DNA from: Acrocarpospora corrugata
Lineage (GTDB): Bacteria > Actinomycetota > Actinomycetes > Streptosporangiales > Streptosporangiaceae
Length of the DNA: 64,000 bases
Direction: 5' to 3'
Assembly: GCF_009687845.1 (NCBI RefSeq)
Contig: NZ_BLAD01000056.1
Span: 57,021 to 121,020, forward strand
The position numbers and the translations under genes are program-made. Numbering within the stretch: position 1 is the stretch's first letter; each line of letters opens with the position of its first letter. Below, in pieces: positions 1 to 11,233 of this stretch. The notes beneath the pieces are model-generated. The model was not told where the DNA came from and did not search any database. It worked only from the letters and a program-made list of their open reading frames with translations.

Positions 1-731
1 TAGCGCTGGATCAGCGCGGCCACCACCCGCTGCTGGAGCGGCTCGATCTCGTCGGGCCCGGACGCGCCGATCGCGATGCCGTTGATCCTGGCCACCCCGA
101 TCAGCCGCTGCGCGGTGGTGACCGGGACGTGCACCTCCTGGTCGCGGGCCACCCCGAAGGTGGCGCCGACCTTCTCGTAGACGCCGATGACCCGGAATCT
201 GACCCCGGAGATGGTGGCCTGGCGGCCGACCGGGTCCACGTCGCCGAAGAGCTTGGCGGCCACCTCGGAGCCGAGGATGACGACCCGGCGGCGGGTGTCC
301 ACGTCGGTCTCGCTCAGGTACCTGCCGCGGCGCAGCGGCCGGTCGAAGATGTTGGGCAGGAACTGGTCGGTGCCGACCACGGTGACGAACGCCTCGTCCC
401 GGCCGACCCTGATGGTCTCGCCGGACTGCACGGACACGGTCACCCGGGACTCGTCGCCGACCACCCGCCGCACGTACGCGACGTCGGTGAGGTCCAGGCG
501 GCTCTGGGTGGGGGCGGCCTGGAAGTTCAGCTGGCCGGGCACCACCAGGATGATGTTGCTGCCCAGCCCGGCGATCTCCTGTTCCACGGCGTTCTTCGCG
601 CCGGTGCCGATGGCGACCAGGATGACCACGGCGGAGACGCCGATGATCACCCCGAACATGGTCAGCGCGCTGCGCAGCCGGTTGACCCGGAGCGCCTCCA
701 GCGCCATCCGGAGCGCTTCTGCGGTTCTCAT
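1..731 (-). CDS. MacB-like ABC transporter permease (FtsX family), 3'-truncated by window edge
   Basis: About 243 codons are visible, running from an ATG at 731 off the left edge with no stop. The N-terminus begins MRTAEALRMALEALRVNRLR, followed by a hydrophobic helix (LTMFGVIIGVSAVVILVAIG) and then a soluble periplasmic-type core, the MacB_PCD layout. The three C-terminal helices expected for FtsX-family permeases lie outside the window. The start overlaps the stop of the ATPase gene by 4 nt (ATGA), and the HlyD-like gene comes first, so this is the third gene of an adaptor-ATPase-permease export operon. The substrate cannot be read from sequence; peptides, lipids or macrolide-like compounds are typical of the family. 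Confidence 0.9.
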   Translation of the reverse strand, partial: MRTAEALRMALEALRVNRLRSALTMFGVIIGVSAVVILVAIGTGAKNAVEQEIAGLGSNIILVVPGQLNFQAAPTQSRLDLTDVAYVRRVVGDESRVTVSVQSGETIRVGRDEAFVTVVGTDQFLPNIFDRPLRRGRYLSETDVDTRRRVVILGSEVAAKLFGDVDPVGRQATISGVRFRVIGVYEKVGATFGVARDQEVHVPVTTAQRLIGVARINGIAIGASGPDEIEPLQQRVVAALIQR

Positions 732-1420
732 GACGATCCCGTGTCGAGCTCGATCAGGCCGTCCCTGACGTGGATCTGGCGGCGGGCCCGGCCGGCCACC
801 TCGGGTTCGTGGGTGACCAGGATGACGGCGACGCCGCTGTCGGCGTTGAGGCGGGTCAGCAGGTTCATCACCTCGACGCCGTTGCGTGAGTCCAGGTTGC
901 CGGTCGGCTCGTCGGCGAGCACCACCTGCGGGTCGCCGACCAGGGCACGGGCGATGGCCACCCGCTGCTGCTCGCCCCCGGACATCTGGGCCGGGCGGTG
1001 GGTGAGCCGGTGTGCCAGGCCGACCGCCTCCAGGGCGGCGCGAGCCCTGGTCCTGCGTTCGGCCCTGGGCACCCCCCGGTAGACCAGCGGGAGGGCCACG
1101 TTGTCCAGGGCGGAGGTCCTGGCCAGCAGGTGGAAGGACTGGAAGACGAAGCCGATGGTCTGGTTGCGTAACTCGGCCAGCTGGGTGTCGGTCAGCGTGG
1201 CGACGTCGACGCCGCCCACCTTCAGCACACCGGAGGTGGGGCGGTCCAGGCAGCCGAGCAGGTGCATGAGGGTGGATTTTCCGGAGCCTGAGGGTCCGAT
1301 GATGGCGGCGAACTCGCCGGGGCCGACGGTCAGGTCGACGCCTCTGAGCGCGTCCACAGAGACGCCTTCCAGCTGGTAGGAGCGGGTCAGGGCGACCGCT
1401 TCGAAGGCGGGGGCGGTCAC
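728..1420 (-). CDS. ABC transporter ATP-binding protein, MacB/LolD type
   Basis: A 230-aa stand-alone ATPase with Walker A GPSGSGKS near residue 42, signature SGGEQQR near 148, Walker B VVLADEPT with the NLDS D-loop just after, and a switch His in LVTHEPE. The short length and the LMHLLGCLDRPTSG segment are typical of the MacB/LolD/FtsE class rather than importers. It starts with GTG, overlapping the stop of the upstream adaptor by 4 nt, and its own stop overlaps the permease start by 4 nt, so all three are probably translationally coupled. It should power export by the adjacent permease. Confidence 0.95.
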   Translation of the reverse strand: MTAPAFEAVALTRSYQLEGVSVDALRGVDLTVGPGEFAAIIGPSGSGKSTLMHLLGCLDRPTSGVLKVGGVDVATLTDTQLAELRNQTIGFVFQSFHLLARTSALDNVALPLVYRGVPRAERRTRARAALEAVGLAHRLTHRPAQMSGGEQQRVAIARALVGDPQVVLADEPTGNLDSRNGVEVMNLLTRLNADSGVAVILVTHEPEVAGRARRQIHVRDGLIELDTGSS

Positions 1421-2784
1421 CCGATCTCCTGGCCTTCGCGTACGGTGTCGGCGCCCTTGACCACGATCCGGTCGCCGACCTGGAGGCCGGTGAGGATCTC
1501 CACCATGGTGTCGCCCTGGGCGCCCAGTTTGACGGGTCTGCGTTCTGCCCTGTCCTGCCGTACCAGCCAGACCACGCTCTCCCGGCCGCTGGAGACGATC
1601 GCCGAGGCGGGCACGGCGATCACGTCGGAGGATTCGCGGACGGTCAGGCGGATGACGGCGCTCATGCCGGGTTTGGGGGCGGGGGCCTCGCCGCCGTCGT
1701 CGTAGAGGCCGTCGCCGAGGGAGAGGCGGACCGGGTAGCTGACGCCGCCGGTGGCGCCCTCCTTGGGGGTGACGCCGACGCCGGTGACCTCGGCCGCGTA
1801 GGAGGCGCCAGGGACGGCGTCGAACTCGACCGTGGCGGTGGTGCCGTCCTTGACCAGGAGCACGTCGGTCTCGTCCACGTCGGCGGCCAGGCTGAGCTCG
1901 GAGACGTCGGTGATCGTCATGATCGCGTCACCGGCGGCGATCGGGACGCCGACGGCGATGATCCCGGCCGAGCGGCCGGTGCTCCCGCCGGAAGGAAGGG
2001 CCAGGCCGGCGGGCAGCAGCGCGCTCAGGTCCGGCTGCGCACCGCCGGAACCGGCGCCGCCGAGGGTCACCACGCCGCTGAAGGGGGCCTTGATGGTGAG
2101 CGCGTCCACGGTTGATTTGGCGGATTTGACTGCCGCTTTGGTCTGGGTTCTGGAGGCGGCCTGGAGGGAGCTCATCGACGCTGTCAGGCCGCCGAGTCCC
2201 GCGCCGAGCTGGCCGGTGACCTGGGAGAGTGTGCGGTTGAGCGAGGTGCTGAGGCCGGTCACCAGCTCGCCGAGCGCGTCGTGCTGGGCTTCTGCGGCGT
2301 CCAAGGCGCTGAGCAGCTGGGCCCGGATCGCGGGGTCCTCGATCTTCTTGGCGGAGCTGCGGGCCTTGGCGAGGTTGCGCCGTACCTTGGCGTCGAGCTT
2401 GCCGGAGAGCTTCAGCTGCGGCAGCTGCACGGACGGGGCCGGGCCGCCCGAGGAGGCGCTCTTGGCGGCCTGTGCGTCGGCCTCGCGGGCCTGGTCCAGC
2501 TGGTCGCGGGCCTGCTTGGAGGTGATCTTGGCCAGCAGCTGGCCCTTCTTCACCGTGTCGCCGTCGCTCACGTAGAGCTTGCCGACCGTCCCGGCGGCCG
2601 GCGAGGTCAGGGTCGCGGTGGCCCGCGCGCCGACGGTTCCCGGCGCCTCCACCACTTCGCTGACCGACGCCCGGGTCACCTGGGCGAGCTGGACCGGTGG
2701 AGGCTCGTCGCCGGTGCAACCGGTGAGGACGAAGGTCAGGATGAGCAGCGGGGGGATACCGCGACGAATCGTCACTCGACCCAT
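1417..2784 (-). CDS. HlyD/MacA-like membrane-fusion (periplasmic adaptor) lipoprotein
   Basis: 455 aa with an N-terminal lipoprotein signal ending in lipobox LTGC (Cys23). A split biotinyl-lipoyl-like domain follows (GTVGARATATLTSPAAGTVG, then KGQLLAKITSKQA), a long Ala/Lys/Gln-rich coiled-coil segment (about 85-230), the second lipoyl half (IKAPFSGVV), and a C-terminal beta-barrel region ending in a KGADTV segment. This is the RND/ABC adaptor arrangement. Gram-positive members act outside the membrane with MacB-type permeases. It is the first gene of the operon, with the ATPase and permease overlapping behind it. Confidence 0.9.
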   Translation of the reverse strand: MGRVTIRRGIPPLLILTFVLTGCTGDEPPPVQLAQVTRASVSEVVEAPGTVGARATATLTSPAAGTVGKLYVSDGDTVKKGQLLAKITSKQARDQLDQAREADAQAAKSASSGGPAPSVQLPQLKLSGKLDAKVRRNLAKARSSAKKIEDPAIRAQLLSALDAAEAQHDALGELVTGLSTSLNRTLSQVTGQLGAGLGGLTASMSSLQAASRTQTKAAVKSAKSTVDALTIKAPFSGVVTLGGAGSGGAQPDLSALLPAGLALPSGGSTGRSAGIIAVGVPIAAGDAIMTITDVSELSLAADVDETDVLLVKDGTTATVEFDAVPGASYAAEVTGVGVTPKEGATGGVSYPVRLSLGDGLYDDGGEAPAPKPGMSAVIRLTVRESSDVIAVPASAIVSSGRESVVWLVRQDRAERRPVKLGAQGDTMVEILTGLQVGDRIVVKGADTVREGQEIG

Positions 2785-2797
2785 CGTAATGTCCCGC

Positions 2798-4006
2798 TTA
2801 CTCGGTCTTTGGGACAGCTCTCAGATTGCGTACGGCCGGGGTCGCGAGCAGCGCGACGATGCCCAGCAAGCCCGTCACGAACCCGAACAGCAGCACGTTG
2901 TCGGCCCCCAGCCGCGCCCCCACCACCGGCGCCAGCGCCTGCCCGATCGGAATGCTCAGCACGGACCCCGCCACCTCGTACGCGGTGACCCGGTTGAGCA
3001 CCTCCCCCGGCACCTGCGTCTGCACACTGGTCGCCCACATCACCGACCAGAACGCCCACGCGGCCCCCGCCAGCACCATCGCCGTCATGATGTACGGCAA
3101 CGGCAGCCGCAACGCGATGACCAGCGGCATCCCCATGAACGCGATCATCGCGAGCGCCCCGGAGAACAGCGGCCTGGCCGGCCGATACCGCATCGCGACC
3201 AACCCTCCGACGATGCTGCCGACCCCCTCGGCGGTCACCCCCGCCACATAAGCGCCCTCACCGAGGCTCCCGGTCACCAACTCCGCGCCCAACGGCCAAC
3301 TCGGCCCGAACAGGGTGATCCCGTACACCGACCAGACCAGGATCACCGACCACATCCAGGTCCTGGACCGGAACTCGCGCCAGCCCTCCCGCAGGTCCTG
3401 GACGAGCTTGCTGCCGGTGACCGCGACGAGCCGCACCCGCAGGGCCAGCAGGCAGAGCGCGCTGACCGCGAACGTGCCCGCGTTCACGGCGTACACCACG
3501 CCCGCGCCGCCGACCAGCACCATCGCGCCGGCCAGGCCGGGGCCGAGCAGGCGGGCGATCGCGTCGGCGACCCGCAGGACCGCGTTGGCCCGCTGCGGGT
3601 CCTCGGCGATCTGCGGGATCATGCTGTTCACGCCCGGCTGGAACAGCGCCGCGCCGACTCCGCTGAGCGCGGACATGACGATCAGCAGCCAGAGCGCGGG
3701 ACGTCCGGCGAAGAACGCGAACGCGACGACGAGATGGGTGACGACCCGCAGCAGGTCCGCCCCGATCATCATTTTCCGGGCGGTGAACCAGTCCGCGAAC
3801 ACCCCACCGAACAGGACAAGACCGCCGAAAGAGGCCATCCACGCGGCCAGCACGACCCCCACGCCGACCGCGCCGTACAACCGCAGGACGCCCAGCGTCA
3901 CCGCGATCGGAACCATCGCGTCGCCCATGAGCGCGACCGAACGACCTACGAAATATAGGGAAAAATCCCGTGACCACAGCGCACGACGCGCGACAACGAC
4001 CGCCAC
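2798..4006 (-). CDS. MFS transporter (MFS_3 / EntS-like exporter)
   Basis: 402 aa from a GTG start, with about 12 hydrophobic segments. The opening ARRALWSRDFSLYFVGRSVALMGDAMVPIAVTL region is cytoplasmic lead plus helix 1 of the MFS_3 group, which includes enterobactin and macrolide exporters, and the loop FADWFTARKMMIGADLLR matches the family's loop 2-3. The 13-nt gap to the HlyD-like gene downstream could allow read-through, but the families are unrelated. A short palindrome, GGAAA-g-TTTCC at 4027-4037, sits 20-30 nt upstream of the start and may be an operator. Substrate unknown. Confidence 0.9.
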   Translation of the reverse strand: MAVVVARRALWSRDFSLYFVGRSVALMGDAMVPIAVTLGVLRLYGAVGVGVVLAAWMASFGGLVLFGGVFADWFTARKMMIGADLLRVVTHLVVAFAFFAGRPALWLLIVMSALSGVGAALFQPGVNSMIPQIAEDPQRANAVLRVADAIARLLGPGLAGAMVLVGGAGVVYAVNAGTFAVSALCLLALRVRLVAVTGSKLVQDLREGWREFRSRTWMWSVILVWSVYGITLFGPSWPLGAELVTGSLGEGAYVAGVTAEGVGSIVGGLVAMRYRPARPLFSGALAMIAFMGMPLVIALRLPLPYIMTAMVLAGAAWAFWSVMWATSVQTQVPGEVLNRVTAYEVAGSVLSIPIGQALAPVVGARLGADNVLLFGFVTGLLGIVALLATPAVRNLRAVPKTE

Positions 4007-4026
4007 CGACCCCGCCCCGAAATACT

Positions 4027-4037
4027 GGAAAGTTTCC
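4027..4037. promoter_or_regulatory. short palindrome upstream of MFS gene
   Basis: GGAAA-g-TTTCC in an A/T-rich patch 20-30 nt before the GTG start of the MFS gene. Position and symmetry suit a repressor site overlapping the promoter. No cognate regulator is adjacent, so this is a weak candidate. Confidence 0.25.
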
Positions 4038-4074
4038 TAATGATTATCTACATCAGGGCAGGTTGGCCAACTGA

Positions 4075-4869
4075 TTACCCGGAGGCGAGCTGCCGGCTGC
4101 GGTCCCTGGCGGCCTCGATGGCGTCCAGGAACGCGGCCCGGACCTTGTGCCGTTCCAGCATCGCGATGGCCGAAATCGTGGTCCCGCCCGGGGAGGTCAC
4201 GGCCTCCCGCAGGATCACCGGGTGCTCGCCGGAATCCCGCAGCATGATCGCCGCGCCCACGATCGACTGGGTCACCATGTCGAGCGCGGCGGCCCTGGGC
4301 ATGCCCAGCAGGATGCCCGCGTCCACCATCGCCTCGACCAGATAGAAGAAGTACGCGGGGCCGCTGCCGGACAGCGCGGTCGCCGCGTCCTGCTGGGACT
4401 CCGGGATCCGCAGCACCTTGCCCACCGGGCGCAGCAGCGCCTCGGTGCTGCGCAGGTGCTCCTCGCCCGCGTGCGCGCCCGCCGAGATCACGCTCATCGC
4501 CTCGTCCACCAGGACCGGCGTGTTGGACATCACCCGGACCACCGGGACGGCCGCGCCCAAGCGGGCCTCCACGAACGCGGTCGTGATGCCGGCCGCCACC
4601 GAGATGACCAGCCGGTCCGCGGGGACGTAGGGGGCGATCTCGGCCAGCAGGGCGGCCATGTCCTGGGGTTTGACGGCCAGGATCAGGGTTTCGGCGGTCT
4701 TGGCGGCCTCGGCGTTGTCGACCACGCGCACGCCGTACCGGTCGCGCAGTGCGTCGGCGCGGTCCTGGCGGCGGGCGGTGGCCATGATCTCACCGGGCCG
4801 CCGCCCGGCGCGGACCAGGCCGGAGAGCAGGGCCTCGCCCATCTTCCCTGTTCCGAGAATCGCGATCAT
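4075..4869 (-). CDS. proC: pyrroline-5-carboxylate reductase
   Basis: Catalyses the last step of proline synthesis, NAD(P)H-dependent reduction of 1-pyrroline-5-carboxylate. The N-terminus MIAILGTGKMGEALLSG is the Rossmann GxGxMG motif. Later come LILAVKPQDM, VVRVMSNTPV and the C-terminal substrate-binding motif SGSGPAYFFYLVEAM, then TSPGGTT, all characteristic of ProC. The protein is 264 aa from ATG 4869, the usual size. I prefer this start over GTG 4878 because AGAGGTG lies 6 nt upstream of the ATG. It is monocistronic between the MFS and ABC-2 genes on the same strand. Confidence 0.96.
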   Translation of the reverse strand: MIAILGTGKMGEALLSGLVRAGRRPGEIMATARRQDRADALRDRYGVRVVDNAEAAKTAETLILAVKPQDMAALLAEIAPYVPADRLVISVAAGITTAFVEARLGAAVPVVRVMSNTPVLVDEAMSVISAGAHAGEEHLRSTEALLRPVGKVLRIPESQQDAATALSGSGPAYFFYLVEAMVDAGILLGMPRAAALDMVTQSIVGAAIMLRDSGEHPVILREAVTSPGGTTISAIAMLERHKVRAAFLDAIEAARDRSRQLASG

Positions 4870-4910
4870 GCCGTACACCTCTGCTGTAGGGAACGGCGGC
4901 AGCTTATCTA

Positions 4911-5645
4911 CTACGGGGTCCTGCGGCGCAGCGTGGCCGCGCCGAGGCCGAGCGCGAGCAGGATCGAACCGGCGACCACGGCGACGTCGCGCCAGAAGTC
5001 ACCGTTCAGGTCGGCGCCCATCACGGCCAGCTTCATCGCCTCGATCGCGTACGACATGGGCAGCACGTTGGAGACCCATTCCAGCACGGTGGCCATCTGG
5101 TCGCGCGGGACCAGGATGCCGCCGAGCAGGATCTGCGGGATCATCACCACCGGCATGAACTGCACGGCCTGGAACTCGGTCCTGGCGAACGCGCTGCACA
5201 GCAGCCCCAGCGCGGTGCCCAGCAGGGCGTTGAGCAGCGACACCAGGACCAGCGGCCAGAGCGACCCGGCCAGCCGCATGTCCAGCCAGGTGAGCGAGAC
5301 CGTGAGCGCCAGCGCCACCTGAAGGCAGGCCATCACACCGAAGGCCAGGCCGTACCCCAGCAGCAGGTCGAGCTGGGCCAGCGGGGAGGCCATCAGCCGT
5401 TCGAGGGTGCCCGAGGTGCGCTCCCTGAGCGTGCCGATCGAGGTGACCAGGAACATCACCAGGAACGGGAACACGCACAGCAGCACCGGCGCCCAGGCGG
5501 CGAAGGAGCGCTGGTCGTCCATCACGTAGTAGAGCAGCACGATGACCAGCGTCGGCACCAGCACCATCAACGCCACCGTCCGGCGGTCGTTGCGGAGCTG
5601 GCTCATGATCCGCCGCGCGGTGGCCAGGGTGATCGTCGCGTTCAC
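4911..5645 (-). CDS. ABC-2 type transporter permease
   Basis: 244 aa with six hydrophobic segments and the ABC-2 hallmark RERTSGTLERLMASPL after the second helix, followed by the re-entrant MPVVMIPQILLGGILVP and a final hydrophobic tail. GTG start overlapping the ATPase stop by 4 nt, so the two form one export unit of the DrrB/multidrug type. The cargo could be a drug, lipid or polysaccharide precursor. Confidence 0.9.
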   Translation of the reverse strand: MNATITLATARRIMSQLRNDRRTVALMVLVPTLVIVLLYYVMDDQRSFAAWAPVLLCVFPFLVMFLVTSIGTLRERTSGTLERLMASPLAQLDLLLGYGLAFGVMACLQVALALTVSLTWLDMRLAGSLWPLVLVSLLNALLGTALGLLCSAFARTEFQAVQFMPVVMIPQILLGGILVPRDQMATVLEWVSNVLPMSYAIEAMKLAVMGADLNGDFWRDVAVVAGSILLALGLGAATLRRRTP

Positions 5646-6370
5646 GCCGCCAGCCTCTCCTCGATCAGGCGCAGGAACGCCTCTTCCAGATCCATGGTCC
5701 CGGTACGGCTGCGCAGCGCCTCGGGGCTGTCGTCAGCCAGGATGTCGCCGTCGCGCAGGATGAGCAGCCGCTGGCAGCGGGCCGCCTCGTCCATGACGTG
5801 GCTGGAGACGACCAGGGTGACCCCCCGGTCGGCCAGGCCGGAGAACAGCGTCCACAGCTCCTTGCGGAGCACCGGGTCGAGGCCGACGGTCGGCTCGTCC
5901 AGCAGCAGCAGTTCCGGGCTGCCCAGCAGGGAGACCGCCAGGCTGGCCCGGCTGAGCTGGCCGCCGGACAGGGTGCCGCCGAGCTGGCGGCGGTGCTCGG
6001 TCAGGCCGACCTCTTCCAGCACCCGGTCGACGTCCGATCTGGGGGCGCCGAGCACGGCGGCGAAGTAGCGCAGGTTCTCCTGCACGGACAGGTCCCGGTA
6101 GATGGCCGGGTTCTGGGTGGAGTAGCCGATCGTGCGGCGCAGGTCCGGACTGCCGGCGGGTTCGCCGAGGACGGTGACCTGGCCGCCGGCCACGATCTGG
6201 ACGCCGACGATGGCGCGGATCAGCGTGGTCTTGCCGCAGCCGGAGGGCCCGAGCAGGCCGGTGATCTGGCCGCGCGGGACCTGGAAGGAGACCCCGTGCA
6301 GCACCTCGCGGGCGCCGCGGGTCACCCGCAGATCCCGTACCGAGATCGCGGGGTCATTCGAACTCATCAT
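5642..6370 (-). CDS. ABC transporter ATP-binding protein (DrrA/CcmA-like)
   Basis: 242 aa with Walker A GPSGCGKT (about 40-47), Q-loop YSTQNPAIYRD, signature LSGGQLSRAS, Walker B ELLLLDEPTVGLDP and H-loop VVSSHVMDEA. Domain order and the VGLDP D-loop are typical of ABC-2 exporter ATPases. Two adjacent ATGs (6370 and 6367) are possible starts and neither has a clear Shine-Dalgarno. An A/T-rich palindrome abuts the start codon, so the mRNA could be leaderless and directly repressed. First gene of the two-gene operon. Confidence 0.93.
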   Translation of the reverse strand: MMSSNDPAISVRDLRVTRGAREVLHGVSFQVPRGQITGLLGPSGCGKTTLIRAIVGVQIVAGGQVTVLGEPAGSPDLRRTIGYSTQNPAIYRDLSVQENLRYFAAVLGAPRSDVDRVLEEVGLTEHRRQLGGTLSGGQLSRASLAVSLLGSPELLLLDEPTVGLDPVLRKELWTLFSGLADRGVTLVVSSHVMDEAARCQRLLILRDGDILADDSPEALRSRTGTMDLEEAFLRLIEERLAA

Positions 6371-6371
6371 G

Positions 6372-6385
6372 TGTTGAATTTAACA
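6372..6385. promoter_or_regulatory. AT-rich near-palindrome TGTTnAATTnAACA at ABC-2 operon start
   Basis: The 14-bp site TGTTGAATTTAACA has both half-sites matching except one symmetric pair, and ends 2 nt from the ATG of the ATPase gene. In this GC-rich genome such an A/T-rich dyad is conspicuous. A repressor operator is likely, with the regulator unknown. Confidence 0.35.
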
Positions 6386-6448
6386 ATCGGGTCATACCAG
6401 AGTCAATGGATTGCTGAACCCGGGCCGGAACTGTGCCGTCATAGGGAC

Positions 6449-6880
6449 ATGAGACGGATCTGGCTGATCGCGCTCCTGCTGGCGGCCGCGGTCGCGTGTG
6501 GAGAGGGGAACTCTGTGACCACTGGCGTACCCGCCAATCCGGAAGAACCGGTCAGCGTGCCGGCGAGTTCGGGCGTGCCGAACCCCGGGCCCTCGATGGC
6601 CGTGGCGGTCGGGAACACGCTGAGCCCGCGCAAGATCCCGTGGACCGGGACGGAACCGGTGGCCGACGGGTTGAAGATCAACTGGGTGTCGGGGGTGGAG
6701 CCCTGCAACTCGCTGGACCGGGTGGACGTCAAGTACTCGGACACGGAGGTGACCGTGACGCTCTGGGAGGGCACCACCGACAAGGACGCGATCTGCATCG
6801 AGATCGCCATCGAGAAGGCGACGATCGTCAAGCTCACCGAGCCGGTCGGGGACCGCAAGATCGTGGACGGTGCGAAATGA
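6449..6880 (+). CDS. small secreted lipoprotein, paralogue of next gene
   Basis: 143 aa beginning MRRIWLIALLLAAAVAC, a lipoprotein signal with Cys17. A Pro/Ser/Val-rich linker follows, then a compact beta-rich domain with two Cys (EPCNSLDRVDVKYS and KDAICIEIAIEKATIVKL), ending IVDGAK. I do not recognise a named family. The C-terminal domain aligns with the next protein (EIAIEKATIVKL versus MIAIKKTTLVKL, and the same VDGAK end), so the pair arose by duplication. The genes overlap by 4 nt (ATGA). A membrane-anchored and a free version of the same domain are implied. Confidence 0.8.
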   Translation: MRRIWLIALLLAAAVACGEGNSVTTGVPANPEEPVSVPASSGVPNPGPSMAVAVGNTLSPRKIPWTGTEPVADGLKINWVSGVEPCNSLDRVDVKYSDTEVTVTLWEGTTDKDAICIEIAIEKATIVKLTEPVGDRKIVDGAK

Positions 6881-7257
6881 GCGTGCGCCGGGTGGTGGTG
6901 GCCCTGGTCGCGGCGGTCGCGCTGGGGGTGGGCGGGCTGACGGTGCCGGCCGCCGCCGATCCGATCGTTAAGCCGCAGCGGGGCACGTTCGAGCCGCACA
7001 AGGTGCGGTGGACGTCGGCGAAGCCGTACAAGAAGGGGAAGTACCTCAAGGTGACCTGGTGGTCCGGGCCGCAGGAGTGCTGGGCGCTGGACCACGTCAA
7101 GGTGAAGGAGACCGGGAAGAAGGTCACCGTCACCCTGTACGAGGGGTCCGTGCACGAGAACGGGCCGTGCATCATGATCGCGATCAAGAAGACCACGCTG
7201 GTCAAGCTGAAGTCCCCGCTGGGGAAGCGCAAGGTGGTGGACGGCGCCAAGAGCTGA
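6877..7257 (+). CDS. small secreted protein, paralogue of preceding lipoprotein
   Basis: 126 aa with a Sec signal (MSVRRVVVALVAAVALGVGG, cleavage near AAADP). The mature domain is rich in Lys, Trp and Val, with two Cys (PQECWALDHVKV and GPCIMIAIKK). It shares layout and the VDGAK terminus with the upstream lipoprotein but lacks a lipobox, so it is probably released to the wall or medium. It starts inside the stop of the previous gene (ATGA overlap). A strong hairpin follows 12 nt after the stop. Function unknown. Confidence 0.8.
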   Translation: MSVRRVVVALVAAVALGVGGLTVPAAADPIVKPQRGTFEPHKVRWTSAKPYKKGKYLKVTWWSGPQECWALDHVKVKETGKKVTVTLYEGSVHENGPCIMIAIKKTTLVKLKSPLGKRKVVDGAKS

Positions 7258-7269
7258 TTCGCGCGCTGG

Positions 7270-7301
7270 GACGGCCCGCGTCGGTGTCGGCGCGGGCCGT
7301 C
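7270..7301 (+). terminator. hairpin terminator after secreted-protein pair
   Basis: Perfect 11-bp inverted repeat: 7270-7280 GACGGCCCGCG pairs with 7291-7301 CGCGGGCCGTC around a 10-nt loop. It separates the secreted-protein pair from the dnaK promoter. No long T-run, as is usual in actinobacteria. Confidence 0.7.
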
Positions 7302-7341
7302 GGCATGTGTGGGTTTGGGGAACTTTTCGCACGGCCCGAGG

Positions 7342-7362
7342 GTTGAGCGCATTAGACTCAAG
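7342..7362. promoter_or_regulatory. HAIR element 1 (HspR operator), upstream copy
   Basis: GTTGAGC-N7-ACTCAAG: the right half is a perfect match to the HAIR consensus (CTTGAGT-N7-ACTCAAG) and the left half matches 5 of 7. It lies just upstream of the two TTGACA hexamers of the dnaK promoter. The HspR gene is in the same operon. Confidence 0.7.
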
Positions 7363-7381
7363 CTGTTTGACACTCCGTCGT

Positions 7382-7409
7382 TTGACAAGGGCGGGCGACC
7401 CATTCCAAT

Positions 7410-7411
<2 letters not shown>
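7382..7411 (+). promoter_or_regulatory. dnaK promoter candidate
   Basis: TTGACA at 7382-7387 and CAATAT at 7406-7411 are separated by 18 nt, a plausible housekeeping-sigma promoter. A second TTGACA at 7367-7372 could serve an alternative start. The pair is bracketed by two HAIR palindromes, so RNA polymerase would be blocked when HspR is bound. Confidence 0.5.
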
Positions 7412-9976
<2,565 letters not shown>

Positions 9977-10057
9977 CAATTCCCCGGGAGCCCCCTCCCG
10001 CGCGCCGGGAGGGGACCCCGATCACATATGCGGCAGCACAACCGGAGGAAGCGGTAG

Positions 10058-11230
10058 ATGAGCACCAAGGACTACCTGGAGAAGGACTACTACGCCGTCC
10101 TTGGTGTGCCCAAGACCGCGACCCCCGACGACATCAAGAAGGCCTACCGGAAGCTCGCCCGGCAGTACCACCCGGACGCGAACAAGGGCAACACCGAGAC
10201 CGAGGAGAAGTTCAAGGAGGTCTCCGAGGCCTACGACGTGCTGTCCGACATCAAGCGCCGCAAGGAGTATGACGAGGCGCGCACCCTGTTCGGCTCCGGC
10301 CTGGGCGGCTACTCCCGCACCCCGGGGGGCGCCCGGGGCGGCTTCGACTTCGGCGACCTGTTCGGGGGCAGCGGCCAGCAGGGCACCGGCGAGCGCATCG
10401 GCGACCTGTTCGGCGGCATCTTCAACCGGGGCGGCAGCCAGCGCCCCAGCTCGGCCGGCCGGGCCAGGCGCGGCCAGGACATCGAGTCCGAGGTGACGCT
10501 GTCGTTCGCCGAGGCGGTGGACGGCGCGACCGTCTCGCTCCGGCTGACCAGTTCCTCGGCCTGCGCGGCCTGCGCGGGCACCGGGGCGAAGGCGGGCACC
10601 ACGCCGCGAGTCTGCCCGACCTGTGAGGGCACCGGGGCGGCCAGCCGCAACCTGGGCAACTTCGCCTTCTCCGAGCCGTGCCGCGACTGCCGCGGCCGCG
10701 GCCTGCTGGTGGACGACCCGTGCCCGGTCTGCGAGGGCAGCGGGCGGGGCAAGAGCACCAGGAACATCCAGGCCCGCGTCCCCGCCGGGGTGGGCGACGG
10801 CCAGCGCATCAAACTCAAGGGCAAGGGCGCCCCCGGCGAGAACGGCGGCCCGGCCGGCGACCTCTACGTCCTGGTGCACGTGCAGCCGCACCCGGTGTTC
10901 GGCCGCAGCGGCGAGAACCTCACCGTGTCCGTCCCGGTGACGTTCCCTGAGGCCGCGCTGGGCGCCGAGATCAAGGTGCCGACCCTGCGCGGCATGCCGG
11001 TCACCCTCCGCATCCCCGAGGGCACCCCCAACGGGCGCACCTTCCGGGTCCGCGGCCGGGGCGCGGCCCGCAAGGACGGCACCAAGGGCGACCTGCTCGT
11101 CTCGGTCCAGGTGACCGTCCCGGAACACCTGGACGACAAGGCCAGAGCCGCGCTGGAGCAGTTCCGGGACGCGACCGAAGGTGTGGACCTACGCGAGGAA
11201 CTGATCAAGCAGGCCAGAAGCGAGTTGTAG
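10058..11230 (+). CDS. dnaJ: co-chaperone DnaJ (type I, DnaJ1 of HspR operon)
   Basis: 390 aa. J-domain at about 9-75 with HPD at 38-40 (QYHPDAN), then a Gly/Phe region (residues ~85-130), then four zinc-finger repeats ([32 protein letters not shown]), then the C-terminal substrate-binding beta domains. RBS GGAGGAAG lies upstream of ATG 10058. This is the hspR-linked DnaJ, as opposed to the hrcA-linked DnaJ2 usual in actinobacteria. hspR starts 3 nt after its stop. Confidence 0.98.
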   Translation: MSTKDYLEKDYYAVLGVPKTATPDDIKKAYRKLARQYHPDANKGNTETEEKFKEVSEAYDVLSDIKRRKEYDEARTLFGSGLGGYSRTPGGARGGFDFGDLFGGSGQQGTGERIGDLFGGIFNRGGSQRPSSAGRARRGQDIESEVTLSFAEAVDGATVSLRLTSSSACAACAGTGAKAGTTPRVCPTCEGTGAASRNLGNFAFSEPCRDCRGRGLLVDDPCPVCEGSGRGKSTRNIQARVPAGVGDGQRIKLKGKGAPGENGGPAGDLYVLVHVQPHPVFGRSGENLTVSVPVTFPEAALGAEIKVPTLRGMPVTLRIPEGTPNGRTFRVRGRGAARKDGTKGDLLVSVQVTVPEHLDDKARAALEQFRDATEGVDLREELIKQARSEL

Positions 11231-11233
11231 CCG

